Made by a program: the position numbers and the translations under genes. The notes beneath the pieces are model-generated. The model saw only the letters and a list, made by a program, of their open reading frames with translations. It searched no databases and was not told where the DNA came from. Source: Shinella yambaruensis (GTDB lineage Bacteria > Pseudomonadota > Alphaproteobacteria > Rhizobiales > Rhizobiaceae). From it: 64,000 nucleotides of DNA. This document shows, in pieces, positions 42,490-50,311 of the stretch. The DNA lies in assembly GCF_022899355.1 (NCBI RefSeq), contig NZ_JALJCK010000003.1, forward strand, positions 248,001 through 312,000. The letters run 5' to 3'. Every line of letters begins with the position of its first letter. Position 1 is the first letter of the stretch.

Positions 42490-44114
42490 TCCGCTGCCTC
42501 TTCCCGTTCCTCGATGCCGTCCGCCGCCGGCAGCCGCACGGTGAAGACCGCGCCGCCCGCCGCCGCGTTTTCCGCCGAAATGCTGCCGTCGAAACGCTCG
42601 ACGATGCTTTCGCACAGGCTGAGCCCGAGCCCCATGCCGTCCGGCTTGCCGGAGAAGAACGGCTCGAACAGCCGCGGCAGGATATCCGGCGCAATGCCGG
42701 CGCCGTTGTCGCGAACGTGGATCGCATAGCCTGCCGCATCGGGCGTGAGCGCCACGCGCACCCGCCCGTCCGTCCGCCCCGCCTCGCCCACCGCGTCGGC
42801 GGCATTGCGGATGAGGTTGTGGATGACCTGCTCGATCTCCACCGGATCGACCCGCGCCAGCGCCGGGGCCTCCGGCAGGTCGACGTCGAGCGCGATGCCG
42901 CGCCGGTCGAGGTCGATGCGCGACAGCGCGACGATATCGGCGACGTGGCGCGAAAGGTCGTGCACGCCGGCCTCCGGCGCGCTCTTGCCGACATAGGCGC
43001 GCAGGCGCACCAGGATATCGGCCGCGCGTTTGGCCTGCAGCACATTGGCGGCAAGCACGCCGTCGATCGGCGTATCCTTGAGGCCGGCCGCCGCCGCGAT
43101 GCGCCGGCCCGCCTGGCTCTGGCTGAGCAGCGCCGTCAGCGGCTGGGTCAGTTCATGGGCGATGCCCGAGGCCATCTCGCCCATGCTGTTGATGCGCAGC
43201 GCATGGGCAAGCTTCGTCTCGTGCTGGCGCAGCGCCTCTCGCCGCGCGGCCGCCTCCGCCGCCTCCCGCGCCAGCGCCGCCTCCTGCCGGTGGCGCAGCA
43301 GCGAGCGCACGAGCACAAGCCCGGCGAGCGAGATTGCGGCGAAGAGGGCAAGCGGCAGCGGCGGAAGAAGCGCCGCCAGCGTGACATGGCGTTGCAGCGA
43401 AAGGCGCAGCGGCTGCGTGGCGCTGGCGATCGGCGCCTCGAAGCGGATGGTGCGGGCGAGGAAGCCCGAACCCGCGGGCTGCGCCGCCCCCAACTCCAGC
43501 AGCGTGCCCTCCCCCGTCGCCAGCCGGAGCAGGGCCCAGCGCGGCAGTTCCTCGTCCTCGACGAGCCTTGCCCCGTCGATATCGAGGCTGACGGCCATCG
43601 TGTCGTTCATGCGCTTCATCAGGCGATAGTGGCCGGGCCGCGCGTCCGCGCCGTAGACGGCCTTGCCGGCCGTCAGCGCCGCCACGGCCTTCGAGACCTC
43701 TTCGGGGCTCGCCGTCGCGCCGTCGGCGGATGTCGCCGAACTCACGACGCTCGCCCCCTCGCCCGGCGTCAGGCGGATGAGGTCGATCGCGACGATGCGC
43801 GGATAGAAGCGCAGGATGGATTTTGCGACGAGATCGAAATCCTCCGACGGCTGCGCCTGCGCAAGCCCGAGGGCACTGAGGCTCGTCAGGTGGGCATCGT
43901 GCTGGGCGACGCGCTGCGAGACCGCCCTTTGCAGCGCACGGCCGCTCTCGGAGACGTCCAGCTCCAGCGCCTGCCGGTGGCTTTCGGCCGAATAGAGGCC
44001 GAAGGCGGCGACAAGCAGCAGCCATCCGCCGGCAAGGGCGGCCGAGGAACGGAGAAAGGTCGGGCGTGCACGCATCCGGGATGAAGCCGCGTCAGGGATC
44101 GGGAGGACCATCAT
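42486..44114 (-). CDS. Sensor histidine kinase (FixL/TodS-like output, periplasmic sensor)
   Basis: 542 aa from ATG at 44114. ATG at 44111 and 44075 are alternatives, and the ribosome site is weak. TM1 lies near 25-45 and TM2 near 240-265, with a periplasmic domain of about 190 residues between (YPRIVAIDLIRLTPGEGASV; YRLMKRMNDTMAVSLDIDG). After a coiled coil comes the H-box EMASGIAHELTQPLTALLSQ, typical of FixL/DctB-type kinases, then N (HNLIRNAADAVGEAG), DNGAGI and GMGLGLSLCES boxes. The signal is unknown. Operon order kinase, regulator, secreted DUF336 protein suggests the latter as accessory sensor or output. Confidence 0.88.
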   Translation of the reverse strand: MMVLPIPDAASSRMRARPTFLRSSAALAGGWLLLVAAFGLYSAESHRQALELDVSESGRALQRAVSQRVAQHDAHLTSLSALGLAQAQPSEDFDLVAKSILRFYPRIVAIDLIRLTPGEGASVVSSATSADGATASPEEVSKAVAALTAGKAVYGADARPGHYRLMKRMNDTMAVSLDIDGARLVEDEELPRWALLRLATGEGTLLELGAAQPAGSGFLARTIRFEAPIASATQPLRLSLQRHVTLAALLPPLPLALFAAISLAGLVLVRSLLRHRQEAALAREAAEAAARREALRQHETKLAHALRINSMGEMASGIAHELTQPLTALLSQSQAGRRIAAAAGLKDTPIDGVLAANVLQAKRAADILVRLRAYVGKSAPEAGVHDLSRHVADIVALSRIDLDRRGIALDVDLPEAPALARVDPVEIEQVIHNLIRNAADAVGEAGRTDGRVRVALTPDAAGYAIHVRDNGAGIAPDILPRLFEPFFSGKPDGMGLGLSLCESIVERFDGSISAENAAAGGAVFTVRLPAADGIEEREEAAE

Positions 44115-44172
44115 AGGGCCTCGCCCGCGCCTTGGCGATCCGCAGCACCACGGATAGGCGGTCGGGATCGCG

Positions 44173-45615
44173 TCAGGACAGGACCGGCAGCGACAGCGGT
44201 GCGAGCGTCGTGGCGGGCCGGCCGCGCGGATCGTGCGCCGGAAGGCGGCGCACCGCGAAATCCTGCACCGCCTGCAGCTCGGCCAGCGCACCGTCGTAAT
44301 CGACCAGCGTCGGGCGATCCTCCCACATGACGCAGGCGCCGTCGACATAGACGGCGTCGACGGCGCGTTCGGCGGCGCAATGCAGGAGGTTGCGCAGCGG
44401 ATCGTAGAGCGGCTGCATGCCGGGGTGCCTGAGGTCGACCAGCGAAAAATCCGCCTTCGCGCCGCGGGCGATGCGGCCGATGTCGCTGCGTCCCAAGGCC
44501 CTGGCACCCGACAGCGTAGCGGCCTCGAAGACCGCGGCGGTATCGACATCGAAGACCGAGCCGCCGGCGATGCGGGCGCAGATCATCGCCATGCGCATCT
44601 CCTCCAGCATGTTGAACGGATAGCTGTCCGTGCCGATCGCCACGTTGACGCCCGCCTGCCGGTAGCGGCCGAGCGATTGCAGCACCATGCCGCTGCGCGA
44701 GAAGGTGATCGGGCAATGGGCGACGCTCGTCCCGCTGGCGGCGAGCCGGTCGAGGTCGGCCGCCGTGCGCTGGCGCGTCCAGGCATGGCTGTCGATGAAG
44801 ATGCAGTGCCCGAGGATGAGGTCCGGCCCGAGAAGGCCGAGGCTTTCGAGATAGGCGACGGCGGTGAGGCCGTGGCGGCGCATGAGCTCCTCGTGCTCGG
44901 CCATGGTCTGCGCGGCATGCACGGTGATCGGCACGCCGCGGCTGCGCGCCGCCTCCGCCGCCGCCTGCAACAGGTCCGGCGAGCAGGTCTCGACCTGCGC
45001 CGGGGCGACGATTCCGCCGAGCCGGCCCGAGGGATGCGCGCGGGCGGCATCGACGGTCTCCAGCGCCCGGGCGAAGGCGTCGCGGCCGCGCGCGGCGTCC
45101 CAGCGGAAATCGAGCCGGTGGCTGCCTTCGACATGCCAGGCCGCCTCGCGGAAACCCGGGGCGACATAGGCGCGCGCGCCGCTCCTTGCGAGCGTCGGCA
45201 GCCAGCAGGCATGCGGGCCGGCAATGTCGACGAAGGTGGTGACGCCGCTGCGCAGGAGATCGCCGAGCATGACGGTGAGCGCGGCCTCGACCGCGTCGTC
45301 GCTTATTTCGATCAGCGTCGAATATTCGTACATCGCCTGACCCCAGAGGGCCGCCGTGCCGGCATCCTCGAACAGGCTCTTGGAGACCGGCTCCTCGCCG
45401 GAATGGCAGTGCACGTTGACGAAGCCCGGCATGACCATGCGGTCGCGGCCGGAGATTTCCGCCGTGAACGGCCCCTCGTAGCGCCCGCCGACATGGACGA
45501 AGCCGGCCGCATCGAAGGCGACGTCCGCATCGCGGAGATAGGCATGGCCGCCGCGGGCCGCATCATAGGCGATGACGGTATGGGCGTTGCGGATGACGGT
45601 GATCGTATCAGGCAT
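44173..45615 (-). CDS. Amidohydrolase-family enzyme (TRZ/ATZ-like deaminase/hydrolase)
   Basis: 480 aa metal-dependent hydrolase. Metal ligands are visible: H69 and H71 (VNVHCHSGEE), H233 (PITVHAAQTMAEHEE), H270 (LGHCIFIDSH) and D330 (AIGTDSYPFN). The C-terminal strand closes the beta sandwich. The group includes guanine, hydroxyatrazine and N-formimino deaminases; the substrate here is not identifiable. It overlaps the AapM-type permease gene by 8 bases and holds the place where the AapP ATPase usually lies, suggesting hydrolysis of a compound imported by the adjacent transporter (inference). Confidence 0.82.
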   Translation of the reverse strand: MPDTITVIRNAHTVIAYDAARGGHAYLRDADVAFDAAGFVHVGGRYEGPFTAEISGRDRMVMPGFVNVHCHSGEEPVSKSLFEDAGTAALWGQAMYEYSTLIEISDDAVEAALTVMLGDLLRSGVTTFVDIAGPHACWLPTLARSGARAYVAPGFREAAWHVEGSHRLDFRWDAARGRDAFARALETVDAARAHPSGRLGGIVAPAQVETCSPDLLQAAAEAARSRGVPITVHAAQTMAEHEELMRRHGLTAVAYLESLGLLGPDLILGHCIFIDSHAWTRQRTAADLDRLAASGTSVAHCPITFSRSGMVLQSLGRYRQAGVNVAIGTDSYPFNMLEEMRMAMICARIAGGSVFDVDTAAVFEAATLSGARALGRSDIGRIARGAKADFSLVDLRHPGMQPLYDPLRNLLHCAAERAVDAVYVDGACVMWEDRPTLVDYDGALAELQAVQDFAVRRLPAHDPRGRPATTLAPLSLPVLS

Positions 45616-46702
45616 GGGTCGTCCGGAAATGCTTTTCGAGGAAGCGGCTATAGGCGCCCATCAGGGCACTGAAGGTGAAGTAGACGGCGGCGGCGACGAG
45701 ATAGCCTTCGAGCACGGCGATGCCCTGCCATTGCGGATCGCGGATGGCCGAGCGCACCGTATCGAGGAAATCGACGAGGCCGACGATGGTGACGAGCGTC
45801 GTGTCCTGAAAGAAGCCGATGAACAGGCCGACCATCGGCGGAATGACCTTCTTGAGCGCCTGCGGCAGCACGATCTTGCGCATGACCTGCCAGTAGTGCA
45901 GCCCGAGCGAGGATCCCGCCTCGTATTGTCCGGCGGGCACGTCCTGCAGGCCGCCGCGCACGATCTCGGCGATATAGGCGGAGGCGAAGAGGATGATCGC
46001 CACCTGCGCGCGCAGCAATTTGTCGATGGTGACGCCCTCGGGCATGAACAGCGGCAGCATGACCGTCGCCATGAAGAGGATGCTGATCAGCGGCACGCCG
46101 CGCACGATCTCGATGAAGCCGACGGCGAGGACCCGGATCGCCGGCAGGTTGGAGGCGCGCGCCAGCGCCAGCACGATGCCGAGCGGCATGGCGAGCGTCA
46201 GCCCGACGAAGGAGAGCATGAAGGAGAGCGGCAGGCCGCCCCAGCTCGTCGTCGCGACGGGCGTCAGGCCGAAGACGCCGCCGGCCATCAGGATGTAGAG
46301 CACCGGCAGGACGACGAGGATCCAGGCGAAAAGCAGGCCCCGGCTCCAGAAGCGCGGCATCATGGAAAGGAGGAAAGCGGCGAAGAGCAGCAGCAGCGCC
46401 AGCATCGGCCGCCACTGTTCGTCATAGGGGTAGAAGCCGAACAGCATGTAGCGCAGTTTTTGCGCGACGAACGGCCAGCAGGCGCCGCTTGCCGCCTTGC
46501 AGGTCTCGCCGTTGCCGGAGAACACCGCATCGACCACCAGCCAGCCGAAGGCGAGCTTGGCGATGAAGACGATGGCGGCGATGGACAGCACGCTGACGAG
46601 CGTGTTGCCGGGCGTGCCGAAATAGGCGGAAAGCCTGCCGAGGCGCGGGGCCGCCGGTGCCGGCTGCGGCGGCGCCAAAGCAAGAGTCTGGACGTCGGCC
46701 AT
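45608..46702 (-). CDS. aapM: General L-amino acid ABC transporter permease AapM
   Basis: 364 aa with about eight hydrophobic segments. It is longer than usual HisM-type permeases because of the N-terminal extension typical of Aap/Bzt permeases (ETCKAASGACWPFVAQKLRY, the AapM hallmark near 68-87). The EAA loop is AGQYEAGSSLGLHYWQVMRK near 255. Works with AapQ and the binding protein AapJ to import a broad range of amino acids. Starts one base after the aapQ stop and overlaps the following amidohydrolase by 8 bases. Confidence 0.9.
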   Translation of the reverse strand: MADVQTLALAPPQPAPAAPRLGRLSAYFGTPGNTLVSVLSIAAIVFIAKLAFGWLVVDAVFSGNGETCKAASGACWPFVAQKLRYMLFGFYPYDEQWRPMLALLLLFAAFLLSMMPRFWSRGLLFAWILVVLPVLYILMAGGVFGLTPVATTSWGGLPLSFMLSFVGLTLAMPLGIVLALARASNLPAIRVLAVGFIEIVRGVPLISILFMATVMLPLFMPEGVTIDKLLRAQVAIILFASAYIAEIVRGGLQDVPAGQYEAGSSLGLHYWQVMRKIVLPQALKKVIPPMVGLFIGFFQDTTLVTIVGLVDFLDTVRSAIRDPQWQGIAVLEGYLVAAAVYFTFSALMGAYSRFLEKHFRTTHA

Positions 46703-46703
46703 C

Positions 46704-47852
46704 TCAGCGCTCCTTCAGCGCGACATGCGCATTGTACCAGTTCATCAGCAGCGAGATGGCGATCGACAGGGCAAGGTAGACGCCCATGAAGATCGCGATC
46801 GTCTCGATCGCCTGGCCGGTCTGGTTCATCACCGTGTTGGAGACCATGACGAGGTCCGGATAGCCGATGGCGATGGCGAGCGAGCTGTTCTTGAAAACGG
46901 TGAGATAGGTGTTGGTGAGCGGCGGGATGATGATGCGCAGCGCCTGCGGCAGCACGACGAGCCGCATGGTCTTGCCGCGGGCAAGGCCGAGCGCGGCCGC
47001 GGCCTCCCATTGGCCCTTATTGACCGCCTGGATGCCGGCGCGCACGATCTCCGCGACATTGGCCGAGACGCTGAGCGCAAGGCCGAAGAGCAGCGCCACG
47101 AATTCCGGTCGCACATGCAGCCCGCCCGTCAGGCGGAATTTTCCGGCCGTCGGGAAATCCCAGCTTATGCCGACGCCGCCCGCAAGCCAGAGCAGCAGGG
47201 CCGGCAGCACGAAGGCGGCCGTGGCGATGAGCCCGCCATGGTTCGACCGGCCCGTCGCGACACGCTTGCGCATGGAAACCCGGCGGATGGCGAACGCCGC
47301 CACCGCGCCGCCGAGGAGGCAGGCGAGCAGCGCGCTGCCGCCGCTTTCGACCAGGGCCGCCGGCACGACAAGGCCGCTGTTGGAGAGATAGACGCCCGGC
47401 AGGAGGTTCAGCGCCTGCCTGACCGGCGGCAGGATGAGGATGATCAGCGAATACCAGAGGAAGAGATAGAGGAGCAGCGGCACATTGCGCAGAAGCTCGA
47501 CATAGACGAGCGCAAGACGCGCCAGCAGCGGATTGCGCGACATGCGCGCAATGCCTACCGCAAGGCCGAGGAGCGTGCCGAAGATGGCGGCGAGCAGCGA
47601 CACCTTCACCGTGTTGGCGATGCCGACGAGGATGGCCCGGCCGACCGTATCGGTCGCCTCGAAGGCGATGGCGGCCTCGGTGATGACGAAGCCGGCAGGC
47701 CGCGAGAGGAAGTCGAAGCCGGTCGCGATGTTCTGCTTGGCGAGGTTGCCACTGGCCGTCGAAAACATCGTCCAGCCGACGAGGATCACGACGCCGATCG
47801 CGACGACCTGGTAGAAATAGGCGCGAAAGCGCATGTCGTGCAGGAAAGCCAT
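46704..47852 (-). CDS. aapQ: General L-amino acid ABC transporter permease AapQ
   Basis: 382 aa, about eight membrane segments. The N-terminal region (RAYFYQVVAIGVVILVGWTMFS, NLAKQNIATGFDFLSRPAGF) and the EAA loop NKGQWEAAAALGLARGKTMR are characteristic of AapQ/BztB. It forms the permease heterodimer with AapM. It follows aapJ by 179 nt, a gap holding a palindromic repeat that probably lowers permease expression relative to the binding protein. Confidence 0.9.
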   Translation of the reverse strand: MAFLHDMRFRAYFYQVVAIGVVILVGWTMFSTASGNLAKQNIATGFDFLSRPAGFVITEAAIAFEATDTVGRAILVGIANTVKVSLLAAIFGTLLGLAVGIARMSRNPLLARLALVYVELLRNVPLLLYLFLWYSLIILILPPVRQALNLLPGVYLSNSGLVVPAALVESGGSALLACLLGGAVAAFAIRRVSMRKRVATGRSNHGGLIATAAFVLPALLLWLAGGVGISWDFPTAGKFRLTGGLHVRPEFVALLFGLALSVSANVAEIVRAGIQAVNKGQWEAAAALGLARGKTMRLVVLPQALRIIIPPLTNTYLTVFKNSSLAIAIGYPDLVMVSNTVMNQTGQAIETIAIFMGVYLALSIAISLLMNWYNAHVALKER

Positions 47853-47908
47853 GAAACCTCGCCGCCATGATCAGGGATGCATGTACAGGTTCGGCAGGAG
47901 AAGGATGT

Positions 47909-48018
47909 GCCCCCTCAGCCCTGCGGGCATCTCCCCCTGAGATTGATTGTGGCACCCCCTCACCCCTTGCCGATCTCCCCCATCGAGGGGGAGATGCCCG
48001 GCAGGGCAGAGAGGGGGT
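47909..48018. repeat. Dispersed palindromic repeat (family A) between aapJ and aapQ
   Basis: CCCTGCGGGCATCTCCCCCT on the left and GGGGGAGATGCCCGGCAGGG on the right form the arms, with an inner CGATCTCCCCCATCGAGGGG hairpin. As at 1195, the element stands between a binding-protein gene and its membrane-component genes. Confidence 0.8.
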
Positions 48019-48031
48019 ATGCTTCAAGCGA

Positions 48032-49051
48032 TCAGCGGATCGGCGGCGAATAGATCAGGCCGCCGGCGTTCCACAGCGCATTGGGGCCGCGCGTCAGGCC
48101 GAGCCTGGTGCCCTCGCCGACATTGCGCTCGAACACTTCTCCATAGTTGCCGACGCTCTTGATGATGCTGTGGCCCCAGTTGTTGTCGAGGCCGAGCATC
48201 TTGCCGAGCTCTTCCGTGGCGCCGAGCATGCGCTGCACGTCCGGGTCCTCGCTCTTCAGCATCTCGTCGACATTCGCCTGGGTGATGCCCTTCTCCTCGG
48301 CGGCCATCAGCAGCCAGACCGACCAGGAGACGATGTCGCCCCAGTTGGAATCGTTCTGGCGGAAGGCCGGCGCCAGCGGCTCCTTGGAGATGGTCTCCGG
48401 CAGGACCACATAGTCGTCCGGGTTGTTGGCGACGGCGCGGATCGAGGCAAGGTCGGACCGGTCGGAGGTGATCGCCTCGCAGCGGCCGGAATAGAAGGCC
48501 GCACGGTTCTCGTCCGGGCTTTCGAAGACGACCAGTTCGAACTTGCCGTTGATCGCGCGGAAGAAGTCGGAAATGTTCTGCGCCGTCGTGGTGCCCGGCA
48601 GGGTGCAGATCGCCGCTTCCGTCAGCTCCTTGGCGCTGGCAACGCCGAGCGACTTCGCCACCATCAGGCCCTGGCCGTCATAGAAGACCGTCGGGCCGAA
48701 ATCGAGGCCGAGCGAGGCATCGCGCGAGAAGGTGTGGGTCGTCTGGCGCGACAGGACGTCGATCTCGCCGGACTGCAGCGCCTGGAAGCGCGTGTTGATG
48801 TTGGTCGGGACGAACTCGACCTTGTCGCCGTCGCCGAAGACCGCGGCGGCGATCGAGCGGCAGATATCGGCGTCGAAGCCCTGCATGCGGCCCTTGTCAT
48901 CGGGTGCCGCGAAACCCGGCGTCGCCAGCGAGACGCCGCAGACCAGCTTGCCGCGCGCCTTGACGGTTTCGAGCGTGCCGGCGGCCGAGGCCTGGCCGGC
49001 CATGGTCAGTCCGAGCGCGGCCGCGCAGATCGAAAGAAGTGCCTGCTTCAT
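48032..49051 (-). CDS. aapJ: General L-amino acid-binding protein AapJ
   Basis: 339 aa periplasmic binding protein. The signal peptide spans 1-23 (SICAAALGLTMAGQASA). The mature start GTLETVKARGKLVCGVSL, the RQTTHTFSRDASLGLDFGPTVFYDGQG segment and the end TRGPNALWNAGGLIYSPPIR are typical of AapJ/BztA. It delivers neutral, acidic or basic amino acids to AapQM. The matching ATPase AapP is not encoded next to it. Start at 49051 is fixed by the signal peptide and GGGAGGGGAAGC upstream. Confidence 0.9.
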   Translation of the reverse strand: MKQALLSICAAALGLTMAGQASAAGTLETVKARGKLVCGVSLATPGFAAPDDKGRMQGFDADICRSIAAAVFGDGDKVEFVPTNINTRFQALQSGEIDVLSRQTTHTFSRDASLGLDFGPTVFYDGQGLMVAKSLGVASAKELTEAAICTLPGTTTAQNISDFFRAINGKFELVVFESPDENRAAFYSGRCEAITSDRSDLASIRAVANNPDDYVVLPETISKEPLAPAFRQNDSNWGDIVSWSVWLLMAAEEKGITQANVDEMLKSEDPDVQRMLGATEELGKMLGLDNNWGHSIIKSVGNYGEVFERNVGEGTRLGLTRGPNALWNAGGLIYSPPIR

Positions 49052-49137
49052 GCTTCCCCTCCCATTGGGTGTCGTTGGATGCGGCCGGCGTCGCCCTCCA
49101 GCGGCACCGCCCCATCGCGATCTTCCGGATCGCAATT

Positions 49138-49149
49138 ATTGTGTACAAT
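49138..49149. promoter_or_regulatory. Candidate operator ATTGTGTACAAT upstream of aapJ
   Basis: ATTGT-GT-ACAAT is a perfect 5-bp dyad that fits the TNGTNNNACNA-type pattern of FadR-class GntR regulators. It lies 87 nt before the aapJ start. A TTGATG-N17-TACACA promoter can be drawn across it on the minus strand. No matching regulator gene is adjacent. Confidence 0.35.
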
Positions 49150-49627
49150 GCAAAAAACACATCATCAACAGTTCCCGATATAGAATGTCGACAATCCCGT
49201 GAAATCGGCCATGTACTTTGGGTATGAAGCCATTTACGTTGGACATTAACTGCCGTTTCGCACGCTTCCAGGGGCGCATCTCACGCCGCAGAAGGGTCAG
49301 GGCGTACCGACAAAGCTGTCAGACGATACAGTTTTCCGGATATTTAATTATACAATCTTCGTCGGACATCCGTGGTCGGATCTCCCGCCTGGATTTCTCC
49401 CGGACGACGAGGCCGGAACGCGAATGTTCCGGCCTCGTCGCTGTTTCGCGTCGGCGCGGCAGCTTTCCGCAACACGCATCTCCACTCCCCGCAGGCGGGG
49501 CTTACGCTATCGCGAAAGCCCCTTCCGCCACGCTCCCGGATGCACCCGATTTTTTCCTCTTTCCACCGGAACAATCGCTCCCCTTGCCGGTTGGAGCAGG
49601 GTCGAAGACGATTGAGCGTGATCGCCC
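49150..49627. other. Gene-free intergenic region
   Basis: Most of the 576-nt gap between aapJ and the next gene. It lacks an ORF with coding-like composition or a ribosome site. It contains the aapJ promoter side, AT-rich patches around 49340-49360, and the strong hairpin and possible small RNA described at 49357. Confidence 0.6.
49357..49448 (+). ncRNA. Possible small RNA with terminator-like 3' stem
   Basis: A perfect 15-bp stem, CGACGAGGCCGGAAC (49405-49419) and its complement (49426-49440) around a 6-nt loop, is followed by CTGTTTCG. About 50 nt upstream is TATACAAT (49349-49356), a possible -10 element. Between them are GATCTCCCGCC and TTTCTCCCGG, anti-Shine-Dalgarno-like CUCCC segments often seen in regulatory RNAs of this group. 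Size would be about 80-90 nt. No -35 match was found; hypothetical. Confidence 0.3.
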
Positions 49628-49825
49628 ATGCCGGACCAATCCAAGCTGTTTCCCGACCACCGCAGGCTGTCGGGGGAGCGCTACACGATAGAAACCTTTC
49701 GCGCGGCCTATGACCTGCCGGCGCAGGAGGCCAAGCGCCTCTACGACAAGTTCGGTCCCTCGAAACGGGAGCTGGACCTGCTCATGCGCGCCCGCGAGAA
49801 CCCGGCGCAGTTCCTGAATTTCTGA
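49628..49825 (+). CDS. Small hypothetical protein
   Basis: 65 aa, hydrophilic, with two predicted helices (YTIETFRAAYDLPAQEAKRL; SKRELDLLMRAREN) and no signal or membrane segment. Codon composition matches neighbours. Translation may start from a weak site (no strong Shine-Dalgarno). It precedes another small gene by 52 nt on the same strand. Similar short DUF3606-like helical proteins are common in rhizobia, but the family cannot be assigned firmly. Confidence 0.6.
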   Translation: MPDQSKLFPDHRRLSGERYTIETFRAAYDLPAQEAKRLYDKFGPSKRELDLLMRARENPAQFLNF

Positions 49826-49877
49826 GACGCGCCGGAACAAGCCCGGAATAAGCCCCGGAGTAATAAAGGAGCCGACC

Positions 49878-50177
49878 ATGACCATTGGAAAGCCGCAGAG
49901 CGGTGCCCCCGGCACCACCGAGCAATCCCCCCGCTGGGAAGGCCCCGAGGCGACGCGTCCGCGGGGCTACCTTCCCGCCAAGGACGATCCGGATCGCGAC
50001 CGGGACGCCCATGGGGAAAACAATGCCGACCCGTCCCGGGAGAAACTGCGCGATGCCGGCAAGACCCGCGACGACCCGCCGGACGATGCCGCTAAGACCG
50101 AGGAAGAAAGGATCGAGCGCAAGCAGGCGACGAACCCCGCCCTGATGCCGATCGGCGACCCGTCCGGAGCGGCATAG
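49878..50177 (+). CDS. Hypothetical hydrophilic, probably disordered protein
   Basis: 99 aa, very rich in Asp, Pro, Arg, Lys and Glu, with no hydrophobic core (PAKDDPDRDRDAHGENNADP, TRDDPPDDAAKTEEERIERK). TAAAGGAG lies before the ATG. Such composition suggests an intrinsically disordered, possibly stress-related protein. No family recognised. Confidence 0.6.
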   Translation: MTIGKPQSGAPGTTEQSPRWEGPEATRPRGYLPAKDDPDRDRDAHGENNADPSREKLRDAGKTRDDPPDDAAKTEEERIERKQATNPALMPIGDPSGAA

Positions 50178-50210
50178 GGCAAAGCTGTCCGCACCACGTC
50201 TGCATCGCCG

Positions 50211-50285
50211 CCCACCCCTTCTCCCCGGCGAGGAGAAGGGATGGGCAAAGGTTTTCGTCCATTTCCCGGGGTTGCACCCTGGGAA
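50211..50285. repeat. Palindromic repeat remnant and hairpin
   Basis: CCCACCCCTTCTCCCCGG and GGAGAAGGGATGGG form a family-B-like hairpin (50211-50245). TTCCCGGGG-TTGCA-CCCTGGGAA (50263-50285) is a second hairpin that may end the leftward MFS transcript. Confidence 0.55.
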
Positions 50286-50311
50286 CCGAGCGTACGATGC
50301 ACCCCGACCGT

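Noticed and set aside
1195-48018. CRISPR array from the recurrent GC-rich repeats
   Set aside because: Copies are palindromic, scattered over tens of kb, variable in length and lack regular spacers; no cas genes are present.
49218-49691. 157-codon frame across the aapJ intergenic region
   Set aside because: Composition is Arg/Ser/Phe-rich and unlike the neighbouring proteins, there is no ribosome site, and it contains the strong hairpin and the start of a better-supported small gene.
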